A stretch of DNA of 64,000 bases, taken from the NCBI RefSeq assembly GCF_020532605.1, contig NZ_JAJATW010000008.1, positions 79,038 through 143,037 on the forward strand. Direction: 5' to 3'. A program made the position numbers and the translations under genes. Below the pieces are notes generated by a model that had not been told where the DNA came from, did not search any database, and saw only the letters and a program-made list of their open reading frames with translations. Of the stretch, positions 49,545-58,669 are shown one piece after another. The stretch is from Marinomonas algarum (lineage in GTDB: Bacteria; Pseudomonadota; Gammaproteobacteria; Pseudomonadales; Marinomonadaceae). Within the stretch, counting starts at the first letter, position 1; each line of letters begins with the position of its first letter.

Positions 49545-50309
49545 ATGAAACTCAGATTACTACTAATAATGGTCGTGTTCGGCATTACGTGCTTTAACAA
49601 CACGTTTGCTGCAGAGTTCATAACAGCCTACGATATTATCAAGCGGTCTGATCAGCAGATGCGTGGAAAGTCGAGTTATAACGAAATTACCATGAACATT
49701 ATTCGTCCTGACTGGCAACGCTCAATGAGTATGAAGTCATGGAGTAAGGGAACAGGTCTCTCATTAGTATTGGTAACGGCGCCTGCTAATGAGAAAGGAA
49801 GCGCCTCTCTTAAGCGTCAAAATGAAATGTGGAATTGGGTGCCTCGTATTGAAAAAATTATCAAGATTGCCCCCTCGATGCTGAGTCAGTCGTGGATGGG
49901 ATCTGACTTTACCAACGATGATCTGATCAATCAGTCTTCAATTGTGGTGGATTACCATCATACTCTAATGAGCGAAGAAAGCGTCGAGGGCGATACTGTC
50001 TGGGTTATTGAAGCCGATGCAAAAATAGATGCACCTGTTGTATGGAGTAAGGTGGTTTTATGGATTTCTAAAACCACCTATCTGCAGCGTAAAGTCGAGT
50101 TTTACGATGAATTTGGTGATCTTGTTAATACACTATTAACCGGCGGTATCAAGGAGATGGGGGGGCGCATGGTGCCAACCCAAATGTCAATGTTGCCTGC
50201 AGACAAGCCTGGTTATGAAACGGAAATGATCACTCACGCAGCACAATTTGACTTTGACATATCAGATAACTTTTTTTCGCAGCGTCAAATGAAAGCACTT
50301 AGAGACTAG
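49545..50309 (+). CDS. LolA-like outer-membrane lipoprotein-sorting protein
   Basis: Periplasmic carrier with the LolA/LolB half-barrel fold, expected to shuttle a lipid-modified or hydrophobic cargo. 254 residues; signal peptide at 1-22 (LLLIMVVFGITCFNNTFAAE). The body begins ITAYDIIKRSDQQMRG and includes EITMNIIRPDWQRSM, MKSWSKGTGLSLVLVTAP and WNWVPRIEKIIKIAPS, the pattern of the LolA-like proteins found beside FtsX or MMPL transporters. It is too divergent to be the housekeeping LolA. First gene of a five- or six-gene operon. Confidence 0.88.
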   Translation: MKLRLLLIMVVFGITCFNNTFAAEFITAYDIIKRSDQQMRGKSSYNEITMNIIRPDWQRSMSMKSWSKGTGLSLVLVTAPANEKGSASLKRQNEMWNWVPRIEKIIKIAPSMLSQSWMGSDFTNDDLINQSSIVVDYHHTLMSEESVEGDTVWVIEADAKIDAPVVWSKVVLWISKTTYLQRKVEFYDEFGDLVNTLLTGGIKEMGGRMVPTQMSMLPADKPGYETEMITHAAQFDFDISDNFFSQRQMKALRD

Positions 50310-50355
50310 TGATGGCTAATCAAGACCGTGTTCATCATGACAAGGAATGGCGCCT

Positions 50356-51582
50356 ATGTTAGTTCGATTGGCTTGGCGAAATCTGTGGCGGCAAAAGCGA
50401 CGAACGTTACTGACGGCATCATCGATTGCGCTTGCTTTGTTTTTATCTCTATTGATGCGCTCATTTCAAGAAGGACAGTACACCAGTAATATTGAAAATA
50501 ATGGCAAGTCTGGGGTAGGAATCATTCAACTGCAAGACCCTGATTTTCGAGACAGTGAAAGTATTGACGAGTTGTTGCCGAGTACAGAGGCATTTATTCA
50601 TAAGGCGAGAAAGATTGATAATATTGATGCTATTTTGCCTAGGATTCACGGCTTTTCGTTGGCGTCTGTCGGATCAAAATCGAAAGGGGTGTTAGTCAAT
50701 GGCATTGCACCCAATAAGGAAACAGACTACACACACCTAGCGGATAAACTTATATCGGGACAATACTTACATGTTGAAGACACAGACATTCTTTTGGCGG
50801 AGGGAGTTGCACAGTATTTTAATGTGTCTGTTGGCGATGAGTTTGTCTTATATGGACAGGGTTATCGAGGGCAAACAGCGGCAGGGGTCTTCACGGTAAA
50901 GGGAATCCTCTCTTTTCCTATGCGTGAACTGAATAACTCTCAAGTTTACCTTTCTCTTAACCAAGCACAGATTTTATTTCGTACTAACCAGCAAGTCACA
51001 TCTTGGGTAGTTAGCTTGCACTCTCTTGATGCTATGGCGCAAACGGTTGAGGAATTACAGAACGCTTACCCTGACGTATCAGTACGCGATTGGATGGATC
51101 TTTCTCCTGAACTGGAACAAAGTATTGTATTGGATCGAGTGTCGGGCTTGATCATGATGTATCTGCTTTATGGCATCGTGGGTTTTGGTTTGTTTGCCAC
51201 TCTGCTAATGATGACGTTAGAACGGCAAAGAGAGTTTGCCGTGATGTTGGCGACCGGTCTGGTTCGAATGAAGTTATTACTGATGGTTTTCATTGAGTCT
51301 TGGTTTATTGGGCTCTTCGGTGTTGTGATTGGTGCCAGCCTTGCAGTACCAATTATTGTCTATTTTTATCAAAACCCTATTCGGTTATCAGGTGATTTGG
51401 CGTTACAGATGCTTGAAATGGGTTACGAACCTATTATGCCTGTGTCAATCTCACCAGAATTAGTGGTCAGTCAAATTTGGATTGTGGCTGTCATGTTATT
51501 GATTTGTCTGCTTTACCCCATGTGGCGCATTGTCACGCTAGACATTGTTTCTGGTTTAAAAGGGGGGGCTCATGCTCATTAA
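50356..51582 (+). CDS. FtsX/MacB/LolC-type ABC permease, first of two
   Basis: 408 residues from the ATG at 50356, which has AAGGA nine bases upstream; the ATG at 50347 touches that site. Starts MLVRLAWRNLWRQKRRTLLTASS, the amphipathic lead and first helix typical of LolC/E. A large periplasmic domain follows (~residues 45-255), then three helices (YLLYGIVGFGLFATLLMMTLERQREF; LLMVFIESWFIGLFGVVIGA; IWIVAVMLLICLLYPMW). The stop overlaps the next permease by 11 bases. Confidence 0.9.
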   Translation: MLVRLAWRNLWRQKRRTLLTASSIALALFLSLLMRSFQEGQYTSNIENNGKSGVGIIQLQDPDFRDSESIDELLPSTEAFIHKARKIDNIDAILPRIHGFSLASVGSKSKGVLVNGIAPNKETDYTHLADKLISGQYLHVEDTDILLAEGVAQYFNVSVGDEFVLYGQGYRGQTAAGVFTVKGILSFPMRELNNSQVYLSLNQAQILFRTNQQVTSWVVSLHSLDAMAQTVEELQNAYPDVSVRDWMDLSPELEQSIVLDRVSGLIMMYLLYGIVGFGLFATLLMMTLERQREFAVMLATGLVRMKLLLMVFIESWFIGLFGVVIGASLAVPIIVYFYQNPIRLSGDLALQMLEMGYEPIMPVSISPELVVSQIWIVAVMLLICLLYPMWRIVTLDIVSGLKGGAHAH

Positions 51583-52795
51583 ACTTGCATGGCGTAATAT
51601 TTGGCGAAACCCGTTGAGAACCCTGATTTTACTTGGTGTCATGATATTTGGTCTTATGAGCGTGATCGCCATGATGGGGCTGATGAACAGCTTTTACAGC
51701 AACATGATAAATAACGCGATCAAGTGGCAAACCAGTCATCTAAAAATTCATGATAGTCGCTATCCCGATGACCCAGATATTCATTTTACAGTGAGCCACC
51801 TCTCCCAATTAAAAGCAGAACTAGATCAACAAAGTTTGGTGCATGCATGGAGTGGCCGACATTTGGTTAACGGTATGATTGCATCGGCTCGAAGTGTTCG
51901 AGGTGTCACAATTAATGGAATTGATCCTTTGACTAAGGTAACACCTTTAAAGGCGCGAATAACTGAAGGGGAGTGGTTGAATGATTTGGGCCGTAACCCC
52001 ATTTTGGTATCGCAAAAAACTTCAGAGCGGCTAAATCTTCGTGTTGGTTCAAAAGTTGTTTTGACGTTCAATGATGATAAAGGCGCTTTGACAGGAGGCG
52101 CTTTTCGTGTGAAAGGGTTATTTAAAACACCGAGCAGCACCATGGATGACAATCATGTTTATGTTAGAAAAGGGGACTTAAGTAAGTTGAGTGGCATTAA
52201 AGGTGTTCATGAAGTCGCTATTTTATTGAATAACCCCGAAGAGGCCCCTCGTTTTGTGAATACTCTGGCACAGTCATTTGCTCCCGATATTAGGGAACAG
52301 TGGTTAATACGAGATTGGCAGACATTAAATCCAGTTTTAAAAACCATGGCAGACAGCGCCGAGGTGTTCAACAGGGTATTTTTACTGATTTTTGTTGTGG
52401 CTATGATGTTTGGTATTGTCAATATCGTACTAATGTCGGTTTTTGAAAGAACTCGGGAGTTTGGAGTTTTAATGGCTGTGGGTATGAGTAAACGCCACAT
52501 ACGTTTTCTCATCATGCTTGAATCAGGTTTAATGGGAGTAGGCGGTACAACCTTAGGTCTCATAGGTGGTATTTTGCTTGTGTCGTACTTCCAATCGACA
52601 GGAATGGACCTTAGTCAGTTTGGTGATGGCTTAAATGGTCTGGGTATTGATTCTGTTTTGTACCCATCGGTATCTTTTCAGGAGTATGCCATGGCCTTTA
52701 TTGCCGTGAGCCTAGCTACTCTTCTTTCTGGTTTGTATCCTGCCCATCAAATTCTAAAGTATAACCCAGTCGATGCTATGTCGGAGAAACACTAA
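51572..52795 (+). CDS. FtsX/MacB/LolE-type ABC permease, second of two
   Basis: 407 residues, same fold as the preceding gene (LIKLAWRNIWRNPLRTLILLG, then a periplasmic domain and three C-terminal helices with VFERTREFGVLMAVGMSKRHIRFLIMLESGLMGV). The two permeases are similar in layout but distinct in sequence, like LolC and LolE, so a heterodimer is expected. The start lies inside the previous gene just after a run of seven G. Confidence 0.9.
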   Translation: MLIKLAWRNIWRNPLRTLILLGVMIFGLMSVIAMMGLMNSFYSNMINNAIKWQTSHLKIHDSRYPDDPDIHFTVSHLSQLKAELDQQSLVHAWSGRHLVNGMIASARSVRGVTINGIDPLTKVTPLKARITEGEWLNDLGRNPILVSQKTSERLNLRVGSKVVLTFNDDKGALTGGAFRVKGLFKTPSSTMDDNHVYVRKGDLSKLSGIKGVHEVAILLNNPEEAPRFVNTLAQSFAPDIREQWLIRDWQTLNPVLKTMADSAEVFNRVFLLIFVVAMMFGIVNIVLMSVFERTREFGVLMAVGMSKRHIRFLIMLESGLMGVGGTTLGLIGGILLVSYFQSTGMDLSQFGDGLNGLGIDSVLYPSVSFQEYAMAFIAVSLATLLSGLYPAHQILKYNPVDAMSEKH

Positions 52796-52796
52796 T

Positions 52797-53513
52797 ATGT
52801 CTATTCAAACCATACAGCTTTGTAAAACTTACAATGCTAACAGTGACTTTCCGGTACATGCGGTGGATCATCTTGACCTGACGATCCAACAAGGCGAGTT
52901 TGTCGCTGTGATGGGCCCATCTGGTTCTGGTAAAACCACCTTGTTAAATATGTTGGGGGGAATCGATACTCCCACATCGGGAGACGCCATTGTTGATGGT
53001 TATAATGTGAGTAAAATGACGGAGAAGGGTAAAATCGCCTTTCGCCGTGACAACATTGGCTTTATTTTTCAAGACTATAGTTTATTGCCCGTTTTAACCG
53101 CATTAGAAAACGTCGAGTTTGTGATGCAGCTGCAAGGACACTCTGAGGCAGAATGTCGAGCAAGGGCTCTGGCGCTGCTAAAAAAAGTCGGTTTAGATAA
53201 GCATCAAAATAAGCGCCCTGCCATGTTATCAGGCGGTCAGCAGCAACGTGTTGCTGTTGCTCGTGCCTTGGCGCCAAGACCTAAGTTTGTGATGGCGGAT
53301 GAGCCGACAGCAAACCTTGATGCTAATAGCACCGCTGAACTGTTAGACATTATGCAGCAGCTCAATGAACAAGAAGGAACAACCTTTATTTTTTCCACTC
53401 ATGACCAGCGCGTTATTACCCGTGCCCAGCGTATCATTGTTTTTGAAGACGGACGTTTGACGAAAGATCGCCAAAACCCTGACTATAAAAGACACACGAT
53501 GTCGGCTTCATGA
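52797..53513 (+). CDS. LolD/MacB-type ABC transporter ATPase
   Basis: 238 residues from the ATG at 52797, with CGGAGAAACACTA upstream and one base after the permease stop. Walker A GPSGSGKTTLLNMLGG near residue 43, Q-loop FIFQDYSLLPVLTALENVEF, signature LSGGQQQRVAVARAL, Walker B FVMADEPTANLD, switch His in FSTHDQR. This is the LolD/MacB class that drives FtsX-type permeases by a mechanical stroke rather than classic transport. ATGA overlap with the next gene. Confidence 0.93.
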   Translation: MSIQTIQLCKTYNANSDFPVHAVDHLDLTIQQGEFVAVMGPSGSGKTTLLNMLGGIDTPTSGDAIVDGYNVSKMTEKGKIAFRRDNIGFIFQDYSLLPVLTALENVEFVMQLQGHSEAECRARALALLKKVGLDKHQNKRPAMLSGGQQQRVAVARALAPRPKFVMADEPTANLDANSTAELLDIMQQLNEQEGTTFIFSTHDQRVITRAQRIIVFEDGRLTKDRQNPDYKRHTMSAS

Positions 53514-54697
53514 CCTTCATGTTCACAACCTCTTCTCGTGTCCTCATAGCTGTTTTATGGCTTCCATGGTTTGTGTGTGCAGAGGTGCCGGGCCTAGAGA
53601 CGTCTGATCCGTTGAGCCTTGACGGCTATATAAAATATACCTTGACGAGTACTCAATATAAAGACACGACGGAACTTGATCAGCTTGTCACGCAAAGGCT
53701 GAATGCCACTTATCAGTTTGATGATGCGTGGCAGTGGCATACTAGTATTCGGAGCGTCTTTGCCTCGACAAATTCAAGTAACTCTCAATCAACGTTGTTG
53801 CTCGATGATAATACGAACTTTATGGATTTATCTAATACTTGGCTAGACAAGAAAGAAGCTGTCGGACAGAGTGCATTGGATCGTTTGTATGTGGATTGGC
53901 AGGATAAAAATTACTTGGTTCGTCTTGGGCGCTTTCGAGTAAATTGGGGCATGACAACAGTTTGGAACCCCAATGATATTTTTAATGCTTACTCAATTTA
54001 CGATATTGACTACCCTGAAGGAGCGGGTACAGATGCTTTGTATGTGACCAAAACACTGGACTACGCCAGTGAGATAAATTGGGTATACAGCCCCAACGAA
54101 AACAAAGAACGTGATAGTTATTCGGCCCGTTATTTGTTCAATGTAAACGGCTGGGACGGACAAGCAATTATTAGTCAGTCTAAAATCAACAGAGTTGTCG
54201 GGTTTGGTTTTTCAGGAGATATCAAGGGAGCGGCTTTTCGAGGAGAAACCAGTTGGTTTGAACCGCTTGGGTCTCATTGGAAAAACACGAATGAGCGCTT
54301 AGATCAGGCGCTCGTTACCAGTATGGAAACTCGATACCATGTCGGAGGTGTTCGCAACTGGATGATAACCGCCGCGATCTTACATACGACCAACCCAGTG
54401 GATGCAACGGATAACCTGAAAGAGTTAGGGGCAGCAGCATCAGCTAGAGCGTTAAGTTTTAGTGAATTAACCGGCTATGTTGATATGAGCTTTGATCTAT
54501 CTTCTTTGCATCGAGTCACATTATTAAGCAGTTACTATCAAGATAACTCTTATTTTTATGGCATAACCAGTAACTACTCTTTAGCGAGTTGTTCATCCTT
54601 AGTCTTTGTTTTACAACGCTTCGACGGGCCTGTTGATAGTGTATTTGGTCAATCTCAGAACACTATTTTGTCTGCTAGTATTGATTGGGCTTTTTAA
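53510..54697 (+). CDS. Predicted outer-membrane beta-barrel protein
   Basis: 395 residues. Signal peptide at ~1-24 (SSRVLIAVLWLPWFVCAE), then beta-strand-rich sequence with alternating aromatic residues and a C-terminal Phe (ASIDWAF), the mark of an outer-membrane barrel. VRLGRFRVNWGMTTVWNPNDIFNA resembles the DUF1302/alginate-export type of barrels, but I cannot assign the family firmly. ATGA overlap with the ATPase gene, so tightly coupled: it is probably the outer-membrane acceptor or exit of the Lol-like system. Confidence 0.8.
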   Translation: MTFMFTTSSRVLIAVLWLPWFVCAEVPGLETSDPLSLDGYIKYTLTSTQYKDTTELDQLVTQRLNATYQFDDAWQWHTSIRSVFASTNSSNSQSTLLLDDNTNFMDLSNTWLDKKEAVGQSALDRLYVDWQDKNYLVRLGRFRVNWGMTTVWNPNDIFNAYSIYDIDYPEGAGTDALYVTKTLDYASEINWVYSPNENKERDSYSARYLFNVNGWDGQAIISQSKINRVVGFGFSGDIKGAAFRGETSWFEPLGSHWKNTNERLDQALVTSMETRYHVGGVRNWMITAAILHTTNPVDATDNLKELGAAASARALSFSELTGYVDMSFDLSSLHRVTLLSSYYQDNSYFYGITSNYSLASCSSLVFVLQRFDGPVDSVFGQSQNTILSASIDWAF

Positions 54698-54722
54698 AGT
54701 TTACACAAAAACGAGAGAAAAA

Positions 54723-55478
54723 ATGATGTTAGAAAAAGTAAAAAATGTCTCCTATGCAAAGTTGCTATGTTTTTTGGTATTTTTCTCTTTTTATGATGAG
54801 GCATTTGCCGCAGGTGAGAGTGCATTTAGCCTTGGTGCTCTTGGGATTTATTCAAATTCAATTTATCAAGACGTGGATGCGGAAGCGCAGCTGCTACCTT
54901 ATGCTGCCTTTGATAATGGTCGCTTTTTTGTCAAGGGTTTAATTGTTGGTTATCACTTTTCGCCATATCTAGATGCCGCCATAAAGTACCCAGATACCTA
55001 CTTCGACCCGGACGACTCAAGTGATAAAAACATACAGCGATTAAACGAAAGAGAGAGTGGGGCATTGGCTAAGATTGACCTTAAGCTAGGTATGGTGAAG
55101 TTTGGTTTGATACAAGACTTATCAGGCGATTTTGATGAGTATTCCCTATCAAGCACTGTCACTCTTCCCCTATACAAGGGAGCATTTTTTGTTACGGGTG
55201 CTGTTTCTTATGTCTATAACAGTCGTGCTTTGAGTGAAAACAAGTACTCAGTGTCTGACACTGAATCGTTAAGAACAGGTGGCACTATCAACGCCTATGA
55301 CAGTGCTCGTGTAAATGAACTCAGGTATACCCTAAGTTTTATCCAACCCTTTTCTCAACGCTTAACGCTTATTACTAATTTATCTCATACGAATTATGAC
55401 GATGTCGTTGTTAAAAGCCCAATTGTTGAGAAGGATAAAAAAACAGGTATAACAGCGATACTTTCTTACCGCTTCTGA
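54723..55478 (+). CDS. MipA/OmpV family outer-membrane protein
   Basis: 251 residues from the first of two tandem ATG codons (54723, 54726), with ACGAGAGAAAA upstream. Signal peptide at ~12-33 (KLLCFLVFFSFYDEAFAAG). The family pattern is visible in FSLGALGIYSNSIYQD and LPYAAFDNGRFFVKGLIVGYHF, and it ends in the barrel-type SYRF. MipA in E. coli binds murein synthesis enzymes; most family members are simply OM proteins induced by stress or metals. It lies 25 bp after the barrel gene, likely the last gene of the operon. Confidence 0.87.
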   Translation: MMLEKVKNVSYAKLLCFLVFFSFYDEAFAAGESAFSLGALGIYSNSIYQDVDAEAQLLPYAAFDNGRFFVKGLIVGYHFSPYLDAAIKYPDTYFDPDDSSDKNIQRLNERESGALAKIDLKLGMVKFGLIQDLSGDFDEYSLSSTVTLPLYKGAFFVTGAVSYVYNSRALSENKYSVSDTESLRTGGTINAYDSARVNELRYTLSFIQPFSQRLTLITNLSHTNYDDVVVKSPIVEKDKKTGITAILSYRF

Positions 55479-55664
55479 AGAGTTGGCTTGTAACACACCG
55501 CCTTTCACTTGAAATGTGCCCACTAGAAAAAAGTCATTCCTTGGCTCATGTTGATTGTTTTTTTAACCACTGAGAGCTTGTTTTTCAGTTTAAAATTAGC
55601 GGTGCTCACTCCTGTTGCCGTGTCTTTCACTTAGTCTTCATATAAGGATGTGGTAAGGTACACC

Positions 55665-55846
55665 TCGTTATAGGTTGTTGGAAAAAATCAACAGCAATAG
55701 GGAAGTCAGTGTAAGCCTGACGCTGCCCCCGCAACGGTAAAAAAGCAATGCGTTATCAATTGGCCACTGTGGTTTTTCATGGGAAGGCGGTAGCGCGGTG
55801 TGCGTTTTTTGTTCACCACTTTTGAGTCCGGAGACCTGCCTATAGC
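55665..55846 (+). ncRNA. Cobalamin (adenosylcobalamin) riboswitch
   Basis: Leader of the B12 uptake operon. Core elements in order: GGGAAGTCAGTGTAAGC, CTGACGCTGCCCCCGCAACGGTAA (the B12 box region, 55717-55740) and GAGTCCGGAGACCTGCC (55823-55839). Boundaries are approximate. The hairpin at 55851-55870 between it and btuB is likely part of the switch output. Confidence 0.95.
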
Positions 55847-55850
55847 TGGG

Positions 55851-55870
55851 AATTTCTGTCGTCAGAAATT
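55851..55870 (+). promoter_or_regulatory. Hairpin after the riboswitch (expression platform)
   Basis: AATTTCTG-TCGT-CAGAAATT, perfect 8-bp arms. No T-run follows, so it is more likely involved in hiding the ribosome site or in anti-structure than in termination. Confidence 0.5.
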
Positions 55871-55926
55871 AAATATCACTGCTGTGCGGGTGTTGCTCAG
55901 TATTATCATAAGACTCGAAAGTAACC

Positions 55927-57753
55927 ATGACTATTTATATACGATCTAAAGATACTAATACCTCTTCTTTGCGTGCCTTTTCTCTAAAAACATTACTCAT
56001 TTCTTGCAGTGCATTGCCTGCCATGTCGGTGAATGCAGAAAGTGATTCTTCTTCAACAGATATGACGTTACAGCCTTTGGTTGTGACGGCAACCTCAACG
56101 CCTATTAAAGTTGCTGACTCTTTATCTTCGGTGACCGTGATCACCAAAGAAGAGATTGAAGCTCAGCAGGCGTATGAAATGAGCGAATTGCTTGCTGGTC
56201 AACCGGGTGTTGATGTGAGTTCTAACGGTGGCTATGGTAAGACTACGAGTGTTTATATGCGTGGGGCGAATTCGAGTTCAACTAAGTTTCTGATTGATGG
56301 CATTCCTTTGTATTCCGCTACATCAGGTGGGGCCGCCTTTCAGTATATTCCCACTTCATTGATCGACCGACTGGAAATAGTTCGAGGTCCAAAAGCAACT
56401 TTGTATGGAGCCGATGCAGTTGGTGGGGTTATTCAAGCTTTTTTGCCAGAAGCAAATGACGAGTCCCATGCTGATATCTCTGTTGGAGCCGGTTCTTTTA
56501 ATACTATGTCGGCGGATGTCACTGCATCAGGGTTTTATGAGAGCAGTCAGTATCTTTTATCGGTGGGTAAGTTTGATACTGATGGCGATATAGTAAAAGA
56601 AGGTGAAGGCGCTCAAGGTTATAACAATGAAAACATTTTGCTGAATCTAGGTCATGACTTTGATTCTGGGGCGCGAGTAACCGGTTTGGTTATGAACAGT
56701 GAAGGCCGTAATTACTATGTAGGTAACGAAAACGATTATAAAGTACAAGTTTTGGGCTTGGGGTTAAGTTTGCCCATGACAGATTACTGGAGTACTGACA
56801 TCAAGCTCTCACAAAGTCGTGATGAAAGCATGACCATCTCATCAGGAGATGTCTTTGATACTAAAACGCAGACGGCACGTTTGAGTAATATTATTTCAGC
56901 AGGCAATCATGAGTTTGTACTGGGTGCTGAAGCGTCTGAAGACAGTGTTGAAGTGAGCGCTTATGATGCTCCTAATCGAAATAATAAAGCAATTTTTGCT
57001 CAGTCTTTATTCGACTTTGGACAGACCAGCCTACAGCTTAATTTACGCCATGATGACAATAGCGCCTATGGCCATTCAACCACGGGTGGTGTGGCACTTG
57101 GTTATCAACTCGATCAAGAACACACCCTGCGCACCAGTTACGGTCGAGCCTTTGAAGCCCCCACTTTTAATGACCTTTATTACCCTTATAGTGGTGATCC
57201 AACATTGCAAGCGACCGACTCGGAAACTGTTGAGATAGGCATTCGAGGGGACTATGAATCATTTTATTGGGATGCTGCGATCTTCGATGCTTCCTATGGT
57301 GACATGGTTATATGGTCAAATTACACAGGAACGTGGGTGCCTTATAATGTTGATGCAAAAGCCCAAGGTGTTGAACTTGCGTCAGGTATGACATTCAATG
57401 ATTGGCAATTGAGAGCAGCCTACACTTGGCTGGATATCACAGATGAGAGTACGGGCTATCAATTACCTAAACGAGCTAAACGTACAGCGCGGTTAGGTAT
57501 AGATCGTTCGTTTGAAAAAGGGCAAGTCGGTGTCACTTTAATAGCTGCAAATGATCGTACTTCAACGTTAGGAAGTTCTGAAACGCTTCCAAGGTATGTA
57601 GTGACTAACGTGCACGCAAGCTACGAATTCATGGATGATTGGAAAGCTGAAATTACCATGAAAAATGCGCTTGATAAAGAGTACCAAACCGCAAATGGGT
57701 ATTATGGCCCTAGCCGTAGTGTTTTCTTGACTCTAAATTACTCTGCATTTTAA
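55927..57753 (+). CDS. btuB: BtuB, TonB-dependent vitamin B12 receptor
   Basis: Outer-membrane gated channel for cobalamin. 608 residues (E. coli 614). Signal peptide region about 20-37 (LKTLLISCSALPAMSVNAE), a TonB box near LQPLVVTATSTP, plug domain (SSVTVITKEEIEAQQAYEMSELLAGQPGVDV...VYMRGANSSSTKFLIDG) and a 22-strand barrel ending LNYSAF. The assignment to B12 rests on the riboswitch upstream and btuFCD downstream. btuF starts 4 bp after the stop. Confidence 0.95.
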   Translation: MTIYIRSKDTNTSSLRAFSLKTLLISCSALPAMSVNAESDSSSTDMTLQPLVVTATSTPIKVADSLSSVTVITKEEIEAQQAYEMSELLAGQPGVDVSSNGGYGKTTSVYMRGANSSSTKFLIDGIPLYSATSGGAAFQYIPTSLIDRLEIVRGPKATLYGADAVGGVIQAFLPEANDESHADISVGAGSFNTMSADVTASGFYESSQYLLSVGKFDTDGDIVKEGEGAQGYNNENILLNLGHDFDSGARVTGLVMNSEGRNYYVGNENDYKVQVLGLGLSLPMTDYWSTDIKLSQSRDESMTISSGDVFDTKTQTARLSNIISAGNHEFVLGAEASEDSVEVSAYDAPNRNNKAIFAQSLFDFGQTSLQLNLRHDDNSAYGHSTTGGVALGYQLDQEHTLRTSYGRAFEAPTFNDLYYPYSGDPTLQATDSETVEIGIRGDYESFYWDAAIFDASYGDMVIWSNYTGTWVPYNVDAKAQGVELASGMTFNDWQLRAAYTWLDITDESTGYQLPKRAKRTARLGIDRSFEKGQVGVTLIAANDRTSTLGSSETLPRYVVTNVHASYEFMDDWKAEITMKNALDKEYQTANGYYGPSRSVFLTLNYSAF

Positions 57754-57757
57754 TCTG

Positions 57758-58669
57758 ATGACGATAATAAAGAGAGCAGCCGTTTTTCTTACTGTTGGTG
57801 CCATCAGTATAGGGGGCTGGATGCTATCGTCCAGTGCCTTAGCTGAAGCGCCCATTTGCGTAGTAGACGATCGTGGTCGTGATGTTTGTATGGTGAAACC
57901 GGCCCAACGTATCGCCGCCTTATCACCTGGTGCCACGGAGTTGATTTATGCAGCCGGTGCCGGAGATAAGGTGGTGGCTGTGGTGTCTTTCAGTGATTAC
58001 CCTGAAGAGGCAAAGGAAGTCACATCAGTGGGCAGTCACACACGGATTGATTTAGAACGTCTAATGAGCTTGCAACCTGACTTAGTGTTAGCGTGGGGAA
58101 CCGGCAATCCTTCTGAGCAGATAGCACTGATAGAGCGTCTAGGCTTGACGGTCTATTATGTTGAGCCCCATGAATTTGAAAGCATTGCACGGAATGTCGA
58201 AAACATGGGGATTCTGGCCGGCACGCAAGGCCAAGCAAATACTGAGGCGTTACGTTTTCGCCAAGGGATTCAAGCTTTACAAGCTCGTTATGAGGCAGCC
58301 CCCGCTATCGATGTATTTTACCAAATATGGCAAGAACCACTGATGACAATGAACGGCGAGCACTACATGAGTAAAGTGGTAAGTTTGTGTGGTGGTGTGA
58401 ATGTGTTTGCCGACTCCCCTCGACTTATTCCTCGCCTTAATCAAGAAGCAGTTTTACTAAAAAATCCTGAAGCCATTCTTGCTGGTGGTATGGGCGAGCG
58501 CAATGCCAAATGGCTCAGCGCCTGGCGTGCTTTCCCCGGGTTGTTAGCGACTCAGCGAGATAATCTGTTTTTTGTGCCGCCTTCTTTGATTCAGCGTCCT
58601 ACAACGCGTTTGCTAGAAGGGGCTGAAATTCTATGTCAGGCATTGGAAACGGCTCGTGGCCGACGCTAG
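57758..58669 (+). CDS. btuF: BtuF, periplasmic cobalamin-binding protein
   Basis: Delivers B12 from BtuB to BtuCD. 303 residues (E. coli 266). Signal peptide at ~1-30 (AVFLTVGAISIGGWMLSSSALAEA). Class III binding fold with RIAALSPGATELIYAAGAGDKVVAVVSFSDYP at ~47-78, two lobes joined by a long helix, second lobe with YMSKVVSLCGGVNVF. It has 14 bases in common with the btuC start, showing coupling. Confidence 0.93.
   Translation: MTIIKRAAVFLTVGAISIGGWMLSSSALAEAPICVVDDRGRDVCMVKPAQRIAALSPGATELIYAAGAGDKVVAVVSFSDYPEEAKEVTSVGSHTRIDLERLMSLQPDLVLAWGTGNPSEQIALIERLGLTVYYVEPHEFESIARNVENMGILAGTQGQANTEALRFRQGIQALQARYEAAPAIDVFYQIWQEPLMTMNGEHYMSKVVSLCGGVNVFADSPRLIPRLNQEAVLLKNPEAILAGGMGERNAKWLSAWRAFPGLLATQRDNLFFVPPSLIQRPTTRLLEGAEILCQALETARGRR

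Noticed and set aside
55851..55870. Terminator after the B12 riboswitch
   Set aside because: The hairpin is followed by AAATATCAC, not by a T-run.
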